Source: JAFGPF01 sp964409485
GTDB lineage: Bacteria; Chloroflexota; Dehalococcoidia; Dehalococcoidales; RBG-16-60-22
NCBI GenBank assembly: GCA_964409485.1
Contig: CAYPDM010000001.1
Location: 1-64,000, forward strand
DNA length: 64,000 nucleotides
Reading direction: 5' to 3'
Below, one piece after another: positions 58,451 to 64,000 of the stretch. Every line of letters begins with the position of its first letter. Positions within the stretch are counted from its first letter, which is position 1. A program made the position numbers and the translations under genes. The notes beneath the pieces were generated by a model, which was not told where the DNA came from, did not search any database, and saw only the letters and a list, made by a program, of their open reading frames with translations.

Positions 58451-59506
58451 ATGGCTATAGAATACACCAAGTCAGAAGCGAAAAAGTGGTCTAAAAAGAA
58501 TCTTAAGGGGTTGGAGGTACCTATTTTCCCTTCTTTTAACCCGGATCTGCAGGAACTGGATGAAGAAGGTATCAGGTATGATGTCAATCATATTATAGCT
58601 AATGGCTTTACCTCTGCCCTGATCGCGCCTGAAGCCTGTGGAATGACATTTGAAGAACGAAAAAGATTTGTGGAAATAGTAGTTGATGAAGCGAGGGGTA
58701 AAATACATACTTCGGTATCGGTAATGCAGGACACGGTCGAACAGGATATCGAGATGCTTCAACACATGGAAAAAGTTGGCGGCACTTTCGCCACGCTTGG
58801 TCACCCCGTACAATACTACCCTAGGTCGGTAGAGGACATCTTCCAGATGTATAAATACATGTGCGATTCTACCAACCTGGCAATAGTTTTCTACACTGGC
58901 AGGCTCCATACCAGACAATTCCACCCGAGTTATTTTCCCCCGGAACTCCTCCCCAGAATAGCCGATATTCCAAATGTTGTGGCTATGAAGGTTGGCGGCG
59001 GTAGTTCCATGGCGATTACCGTAATGTCCTTCCGACTCTGCGGTGATAAAATCCTGGTCAATGACCCCATCCCTGATAGATGGTTTATTACCGTCCCGGT
59101 GTACGGCCAGCAGTGGTCCGGTGCCGGGCCTTTTTACGGGATGCAGACTCCTGAAAAACCTCGCATGGTCGAAATTTTCGACCTGTTAACGAAGGGTGAA
59201 ATTGATAAAGCAATGGACATTTATTGGGAACTGGGGGCTTTAAGAGATGGTGCGGGCGGATTGGCAGATTCATATTTTCACACAGGCATTGTCACCGCAC
59301 TCAGTGATAAATATGCCCACTGGTGTAACGGCGGCAACGGTGGCACCGTAAGACAGCCCACCGGCAGGCTGTTCGATTACCAGAAAGAGAGAATCAGAGC
59401 AGGTCTTAGAGCACTAGGACTGACTCCGCGTGAACCTGAAGAGGAATTCTATGTGGGTAGAGTAAATTACGCCAAAGGGGCTAGACTTAAAAAATTCGAG
59501 GTATGA
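58451..59506 (+). CDS. Dihydrodipicolinate synthase-like aldolase, copy 1
   Basis: A 351-residue DapA/N-acetylneuraminate lyase-superfamily protein. The Schiff-base Lys is likely in IPNVVAMKVGGG (residue about 181), and a Tyr in AIVFYTGRLH is at the usual catalytic position. The N-terminus PIFPSFNPDLQELDEEGIRYDVNHII replaces the normal family T-P-F start. The C-terminus PREPEEEFYVGRVNYAKGAR is shared with copy 2. AGGGGAGG precedes the ATG. It is the first gene of the operon driven by site 3. These enzymes cleave or form C-C bonds with pyruvate-like substrates; an aldolase or hydratase in the island's pathway is inferred. Confidence 0.82.
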   Translation: MAIEYTKSEAKKWSKKNLKGLEVPIFPSFNPDLQELDEEGIRYDVNHIIANGFTSALIAPEACGMTFEERKRFVEIVVDEARGKIHTSVSVMQDTVEQDIEMLQHMEKVGGTFATLGHPVQYYPRSVEDIFQMYKYMCDSTNLAIVFYTGRLHTRQFHPSYFPPELLPRIADIPNVVAMKVGGGSSMAITVMSFRLCGDKILVNDPIPDRWFITVPVYGQQWSGAGPFYGMQTPEKPRMVEIFDLLTKGEIDKAMDIYWELGALRDGAGGLADSYFHTGIVTALSDKYAHWCNGGNGGTVRQPTGRLFDYQKERIRAGLRALGLTPREPEEEFYVGRVNYAKGARLKKFEV

Positions 59507-59572
59507 AAAGCCTCTGAAACCTATTTATATCCGCGTAAGGTGAAAGCGAAATAAAAAATAAGGAGTGAAAAA

Positions 59573-61213
59573 ATGAAAAAGTTATACATCCCATTAGCCA
59601 TCTTGCTGGTCTGCATCATGTTGATGATCGGTTGTGCCGAACCAGAAACAACACCCACGCCAGCTCCTGCGCCAGCGCCTGAACCGACTCCTACGCCAAC
59701 ACCTGAACCGACTCCTACGCCAACACCTGAACCGACTCCTACGCTAACACCTGAACCCGCTCCATCCGAGGCTCCCAAGTACGGCGGCACCCTGAAGCAA
59801 ATCCTATGGGCCAGCCCATCCGGAACAGGTGGTTTACCATGGGAGCTTTTCGGCAACGATTTCCTGTCTTCCTTTCACATCATAGAACCTCTATTCCATG
59901 CTGACGCTAAGGGTAATCTAATCCCATGTCTAGCAGAAAGCTATCAGATTGCCGATGATCTGATGTCTATCACCTTTAATCTAAGAAAAGGCGTCAAATT
60001 CCATGACGGAACGGATTTTAATGCTGAAGCAGCTAAATGGAATCTGGACAACTTCATGGCCAATCCGATGTCGGCTTCACCTTACTGGAAATCGGTAGAT
60101 ATCATTGATGACTATACTATTCGGCTCAATCTAAATAAATGGGTTAACACCATTTTAACCAGTCTAGCTGGTGGTGGTACCTTTATGGTCTCGCCGTCGG
60201 CTTTTGAAAAGAATGGTGCTGATTGGATGAGAGAGAACCCCGTGGGAACCGGCCCGTTCAAGTTCGAAAGCTTTCAACGTGATGTCAGTTATAAGGCCGT
60301 GAAAAATCCTGACTATTGGAAAGAGGGTATACCCTATCTGGACGCAGTTGAAATCCTTTATGTGGCTGACCCGCTGACGCAGAAAGCAGCACTGGAGGCT
60401 GGAGAAGCGGACGTTTTACAGATCGAGCCGGCCAAAATGGCTGCTGACCTCAAAGCCGCGGGTTTTAACATGGATGTTAGTGTAACCTCAACATTTATAC
60501 TGATGCCCGACACTGCCCATCCAGACTCACCTTTTGCTATCAAGAAAGTGCGTGAGGCCGTGGAATACGCCCTTGACCGCGAGGCTATAGCCAATGCTTT
60601 TAGCTACGGCTTCTGGGAGGCTCCTTACCAGATTCCCGCGCCGTCCAGCGCGGCTTACAATCCCGACTTTGCTCTTACACGCAAATATAACGTTGACAAA
60701 GCAAAACAACTCATGGCCGAGGCGGGATATCCTGACGGCTTTCCCGCTACTCTCCTGGTAATACCCGTCGGCATCGACCGGAACATCCCGGTCGCGATAC
60801 AGAATAACCTTGCCGAAATAGGCATTACTCTGGAGTTGAATATTCCTGCCGCTATACCGAAGTTTTTACAGGACTCCAATACTGTTGAAAACGCCCTGAT
60901 TCTGCAGCCTATCTTTGGCGGAGCAAACTGGAATAGCGCCTTATCATTAGCATTACGCCCCGATTTAATGATGATGAATTCTGTATGGTTGAGAACTCCG
61001 GAATTTATAGACCTATATAACGCGACTTTATCTTCACCAACCATGGATGTTGCGCTTATTCGTGCTGTAACTGATTATCTGTCTGAAGAGGCCCAGCTTA
61101 TCCCTGTTTTTAGCGGCGGTAGCGGTTATGCCTTTCTATCTTATGTCATAGATGCGGATTGGAATGACAGGGAGGCTGGCTGGAATCCGGAGGAAATTTG
61201 GTTAAATAAGTAA
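59573..61213 (+). CDS. ABC transporter solute-binding lipoprotein (peptide/nickel family 5), copy 1
   Basis: A 546-residue lipoprotein receptor. A signal peptide with lipobox LMIGC (Cys21) is followed by a Pro/Thr/Glu linker encoded by tandem repeats. The family-5 binding fold follows: KYGGTLKQILW, LAESYQIADDLMSITFNLRKGVKFHDG, NPVGTGPFKFESFQRDVSYKAVKNPDYW and VREAVEYALDREAIA. An AAGGAG site precedes the ATG. It is co-transcribed with the DapA-like gene 66 bp upstream. The likely permeases are DppBC at 38148-40014, under an equivalent promoter; the ATPases are not in the window. Confidence 0.92.
   Translation: MKKLYIPLAILLVCIMLMIGCAEPETTPTPAPAPAPEPTPTPTPEPTPTPTPEPTPTLTPEPAPSEAPKYGGTLKQILWASPSGTGGLPWELFGNDFLSSFHIIEPLFHADAKGNLIPCLAESYQIADDLMSITFNLRKGVKFHDGTDFNAEAAKWNLDNFMANPMSASPYWKSVDIIDDYTIRLNLNKWVNTILTSLAGGGTFMVSPSAFEKNGADWMRENPVGTGPFKFESFQRDVSYKAVKNPDYWKEGIPYLDAVEILYVADPLTQKAALEAGEADVLQIEPAKMAADLKAAGFNMDVSVTSTFILMPDTAHPDSPFAIKKVREAVEYALDREAIANAFSYGFWEAPYQIPAPSSAAYNPDFALTRKYNVDKAKQLMAEAGYPDGFPATLLVIPVGIDRNIPVAIQNNLAEIGITLELNIPAAIPKFLQDSNTVENALILQPIFGGANWNSALSLALRPDLMMMNSVWLRTPEFIDLYNATLSSPTMDVALIRAVTDYLSEEAQLIPVFSGGSGYAFLSYVIDADWNDREAGWNPEEIWLNK
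59678..59749 (+). repeat. Three 24-bp tandem repeats in the lipoprotein linker
   Basis: Units at 59678-59701, 59702-59725 and 59726-59749 (starting CCTGAACCGACTCC) are identical except for one C-to-T change in the third, followed by a partial fourth unit. They encode repeats of PEPTPTPT in the disordered linker after the lipid anchor. Copy number may vary by slippage. Confidence 0.85.
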
Positions 61214-61284
61214 CATAACAACCATCACGATAAAAGTTGAATTAACAAGGAAAAACTACATTGTAGTAATAAAGGAGTATGTCT

Positions 61285-62313
61285 ATGGAATTTACCAAAT
61301 CGGAAGCTAAGCAATGGGCTAAAGAGCACTATAAAGGATTAGATGGTAATGTAAGTCCCTCTTTTACCCCAGACCTGGAGCAACTGGATGAAGAAGGTAT
61401 TCGGTATGATGTCCAGCTTAACATCAGCAGAGGTTTTTTCAGTGTCTTTTGTCAGACAGAAGTGTGCGCCATGACCTTAGAAGAGCGCAAGAAATTCGTG
61501 GAGATAGTCTGTGATGAGGCTAAAGGCAAGGTTTTAGTCTCGATGTTTACAGGCATCGATACAATTGAGAAAGACATTGAATTGCTCAAGCACTTTGAGA
61601 AGATAGGCGGCACACATACCCTACTGGGCTGGCCCGGAATGTTTTACGCGAAATCGGAGGAGGATATTTACCGCGCAACCAAAGCAGTATGTGATGCTAC
61701 CAAGGTGTGCATAGACATCTGGCCCAAGCCCAAGTTCGACTTCGTCCGGTTTCACCCCAGCCATTTCAATCCACAGCTAATAGAAAGAATAACCGACATA
61801 CCTAATGTGGTATCTGTCAAAGCTTACTTAAATGACGGGTTTGGCAAATGGGCCGAGGTTCAACACCGCATCGGCGATAAGATATTACTTCAATCCGCCG
61901 AGATAGAAGAGTGGCCCATAACCGTGGCTAAATACAAGCAGCAATGGGCGGGACCGGCCGATTACTTTATATTCGATGCGACCAGTGGAAATACTCGCAT
62001 TGTAAGAATGTTTAACCTGTTCTTGGAAGGGGATTTCCTCAAGGCCATGGATTTATACTGGGAGCTTGCCCCGATAACTATTGGCGCCCGAAACGCCATG
62101 TTTCAATCAGGTATGATGGGAGTGAAATATATGCAGTGGTTGACCGGTGGCAATGGTGGCATGTACCGGCAGCCAGCTATGCCGATGTTTCAACACCAGA
62201 AAGATGCGATGAGGGCAGGCCTCAAAGCTGCGGGGATAACTCCGCGTGAACCTGAAGAAGAGTTTTACATCGGCCGGTTGAACTACGCCAAAGGCGCCAG
62301 ACCCAAATATTAA
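61285..62313 (+). CDS. Dihydrodipicolinate synthase-like aldolase, copy 2
   Basis: A 342-residue paralogue of the protein at 58451-59506; the two share FTKSEAKQWAKEHYKGL-type starts, the LDEEGIRYDV segment and the same C-terminal PREPEEEFYIGRLNYAKGAR. The Schiff-base Lys is likely in IPNVVSVKAYLN, but the strand that carries Tyr in copy 1 reads CIDIWPKPKF, with Trp in its place. That change predicts a different reaction or loss of one step. AAGGAG suits the ATG at 61285; an ATG at 61279 is only one base from that site, though it aligns with the start of copy 1. It forms a second cassette with the next gene. Confidence 0.8.
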   Translation: MEFTKSEAKQWAKEHYKGLDGNVSPSFTPDLEQLDEEGIRYDVQLNISRGFFSVFCQTEVCAMTLEERKKFVEIVCDEAKGKVLVSMFTGIDTIEKDIELLKHFEKIGGTHTLLGWPGMFYAKSEEDIYRATKAVCDATKVCIDIWPKPKFDFVRFHPSHFNPQLIERITDIPNVVSVKAYLNDGFGKWAEVQHRIGDKILLQSAEIEEWPITVAKYKQQWAGPADYFIFDATSGNTRIVRMFNLFLEGDFLKAMDLYWELAPITIGARNAMFQSGMMGVKYMQWLTGGNGGMYRQPAMPMFQHQKDAMRAGLKAAGITPREPEEEFYIGRLNYAKGARPKY

Positions 62314-62406
62314 GTACTAGGTAGGAAAGTATTTAGGCTTGGCATTGATATAACTGTTATACCGTAACAAAAGTACAACCGAAGAAAGAAAAGGAGGGGA
62401 AAACAA

Positions 62407-64000
62407 ATGAAGAAGTTCCTTATCATCTTGGTGGTGCTTATAGCTAGTGTCTCAATGCTTATCGGTTGCGCCGAACCGACACCTGCTCCAACGCCAACAC
62501 CGACACCAACTCCTACACCAGCACCAGCGCCTGAACCAGAACCGACACCGGCACCAGAACCGGCACCAGAACCTGAACCAGAACCTGTACCAACTCCAGA
62601 CGAAACTTCCAAGTACGGCGGAACCCTGAAAATCATGCTCATCGCCGGTCCGCAGACCCCCGGCGGCTGGCCGGTAGAAATATTCGGCCCCGATGCAACC
62701 TCCTATCAGTTCTGTATGGAACCACTTCTTCGAGGGGATAGCAAGGGGGGTGTATCACCCTGGCTGGCAGAATCTTATGAAGTCGCCGAGGACCTGACAT
62801 CTATCACCTTCAAGCTGCGGAAAGGTGTAAAATTTCATGACGGGACTGATTTCGACGCTGAAGCTGCTAAGTGGAACCTGGACAACCATATTACCGCGAA
62901 GTCATCTTATTCAATGTATTGGGCTTCAGTAGATATCATCGATGACTATGCCATTAAAGTCAACTTTACTATGTGGACAAATACTAATGTAAACACATTT
63001 GCTGGACCCGGCGCCTGGATGGTCTCGCCTGCAGCTTTTGAGAAGAATGGTGTTGACTGGATGAGAGATAACCCGGTGGGAACCGGCCCGTTTAAATTCG
63101 TCAGCTTTCAACGTGATGTTGGTTATAAAGTCGCTAAGAACCCGGATTATTGGATAGAAGGCAAGCCTTATCTGGACGGCATAGAAATCATGTATGTAGC
63201 TGACCCGATGACACAGAAAGCTGCCATGCAAGCCGGAGAGGCAGACATGCTGGAACTTGAGCCTGGCAAGATGGCAAAGGACCTGCAAGAGCTGGGACTC
63301 AAGGTAGGTTTTCAGATTATCACCGTTTACTGCTTCCTGCCTGATTCAGCTCATCCAGAGTCTCCTTACGCTAACCAGAAAGTTCGTGAGGCGGTAGAGT
63401 ACGCCCTTGACCGTGAATCTATGGCTAATAACTTCAGTTATGGTTATTGGGAAGCCCCTTACCAGATACCACCGTCTTCAAATGCTGCCTATAATCCCGA
63501 CTTCGCACTCGCTCGCAAATACAACCCTGAAAAGGCGAAGCAGCTTTTAATCGAGGCAGGATATCCGGATGGATTCACGACAACTATTCTCGTGAACCCC
63601 GCAATAATAGAGCGCAATATTGCCGTGGCCCTGCAGAGTAATCTTGCGGATATAGGAATCACCGCAGAATTGTCTTTCCCTGCTAACATGGGTGCATTTA
63701 TCGTTGATTCAAATTCCCTGAACAACGTGTTAGTTATCCAGCCTATCATGTCAAGCCCGAACTTCAATAGTACTTGGATGTTTTTCATGGGCCCACAATT
63801 TATGTGGAACAAAAACTTCCTGCCATCACCTGAATTTTTAGAGTTGAGGGAAGCGAGTCTGGTTTCACCTACCATGGACGTCGATCTGATACGGGCTACT
63901 GTCGAACAGCTTTCGAAAGAGGCGGCGGCTATCCCCATCATGCAAGCAGGAATGGGCTGGGTTATGCAACCTTATGTCATGGATGGCGGCTTTTTTGAGG
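62407..64000 (+). CDS. ABC transporter solute-binding lipoprotein, copy 2 (cut by window end)
   Basis: The first 531 residues of a family-5 solute-binding lipoprotein that runs past the window end. The lipobox is SMLIGC (Cys21), followed by a Pro/Thr/Glu/Ala linker. The fold matches copy 1 throughout: KYGGTLKIMLI, LAESYEVAEDLTSITFKLRKG, NPVGTGPFKFVSFQRDVGYK, VREAVEYALDRESMA and AAYNPDFALARKYNPEKAKQ. AAGGAGG precedes the ATG. With the DapA-like gene 93 bp upstream it repeats the cassette at 58451-61213. The linker is coded by different repeats from those in copy 1, so the two have drifted since duplication. Confidence 0.92.
   Translation, partial: MKKFLIILVVLIASVSMLIGCAEPTPAPTPTPTPTPTPAPAPEPEPTPAPEPAPEPEPEPVPTPDETSKYGGTLKIMLIAGPQTPGGWPVEIFGPDATSYQFCMEPLLRGDSKGGVSPWLAESYEVAEDLTSITFKLRKGVKFHDGTDFDAEAAKWNLDNHITAKSSYSMYWASVDIIDDYAIKVNFTMWTNTNVNTFAGPGAWMVSPAAFEKNGVDWMRDNPVGTGPFKFVSFQRDVGYKVAKNPDYWIEGKPYLDGIEIMYVADPMTQKAAMQAGEADMLELEPGKMAKDLQELGLKVGFQIITVYCFLPDSAHPESPYANQKVREAVEYALDRESMANNFSYGYWEAPYQIPPSSNAAYNPDFALARKYNPEKAKQLLIEAGYPDGFTTTILVNPAIIERNIAVALQSNLADIGITAELSFPANMGAFIVDSNSLNNVLVIQPIMSSPNFNSTWMFFMGPQFMWNKNFLPSPEFLELREASLVSPTMDVDLIRATVEQLSKEAAAIPIMQAGMGWVMQPYVMDGGFFE

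Noticed and set aside
59678..59749. CRISPR-like array
   Set aside because: The 24-bp units are directly adjacent with no spacers and encode the Pro/Thr linker of a lipoprotein.
59521..62642. Minus-strand frames rich in Gly/Ser opposite the lipoprotein linkers
   Set aside because: They are reverse-strand readings of Pro/Thr codon repeats.
1..64000. tRNA, rRNA or known riboswitch genes
   Set aside because: No cloverleaf with a T-loop consensus, no rRNA signature and no classical riboswitch core were recognised in the gaps. A covariance-model search would be decisive.

Overview
The window looks like a chromosomal segment of a strictly anaerobic bacterium that fixes or oxidises C1 units through the Wood-Ljungdahl pathway. 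Full-length bacterial-type AcsB, a selenocysteine formate dehydrogenase fused to a NuoG-like front end, DUF3786, two aldehyde:ferredoxin oxidoreductases, paired CaiB-type CoA transferases and two UGSC-type proteins fit an uncultured Chloroflexota lineage (Dehalococcoidia-like). That placement is inferred from gene content; there is no rRNA or tRNA gene here to confirm it.

Region 1 (1-14736, all +): a CODH/ACS operon. It opens inside a CooC-like ATPase gene and continues folD, a 72-residue orphan, acsD, acsA, acsB, acsC, acsE, a DUF3786 gene, then nuoE-like, nuoF-like and fdhA. The fdhA frame crosses a TGA at 13081-13083 that is read as selenocysteine, with a SECIS hairpin just after it. CO2 reduction to formate, part of the methyl branch (FolD), methyl transfer (AcsE, AcsCD) and acetyl-CoA synthesis (AcsA/AcsB) are thus linked to an NAD(P)H/ferredoxin-coupled formate dehydrogenase.

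Region 2 (14743-31420): housekeeping and redox genes. A leftward unit holds a UPF0182 membrane protein, an SMP-30-like lactonase and a thioredoxin reductase. Divergent from it are a cupin and a GIY-YIG-like protein. Then come an aldehyde:ferredoxin oxidoreductase, a poly-ferredoxin, a leftward three-gene NuoEFG-like diaphorase module without a catalytic partner, a NarL-type response regulator with its PAS histidine kinase, a histone-deacetylase-fold protein, queA and a small zinc ribbon.

Region 3 (31477-34495): a mobile patch. It has a large serine recombinase, an accessory gene behind a promoter overlapped by a palindrome, and an internally deleted IS3-family element.

Region 4 (34730-64000, visibly more AT-rich): an apparently acquired catabolic island. 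It carries a TRAP transporter (dctPQM), a six-gene leftward run (double-hotdog MaoC protein, two CaiB CoA transferases, aldehyde:ferredoxin oxidoreductase, dppB, dppC), a MarR regulator, a glycyl radical enzyme with its activase, a DUF6282 TIM-barrel protein, two UGSC-type proteins, a carboxylesterase, a UroD-fold protein, and two tandem copies of a [DapA-like aldolase + lipoprotein solute-binding protein] cassette. Three promoters in the island (dctP, the MaoC run, the first DapA-like gene) share one architecture: TTGACA, 17 bp, TATCAT or TATATT, then 15-19 nt later a TACGTRTACGTA palindrome. That makes the dispersed genes one probable regulon, with the embedded MarR protein as the obvious candidate repressor. 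The glycyl radical enzyme has serine where the radical glycine should be, one CaiB protein lacks the catalytic Asp, and the UroD-fold protein lacks the usual zinc ligands. The substrate is unknown. The gene set suggests import of an organic acid or ester, CoA activation, hydration, aldol or radical cleavage and aldehyde oxidation, feeding the acetyl-CoA pathway of region 1.
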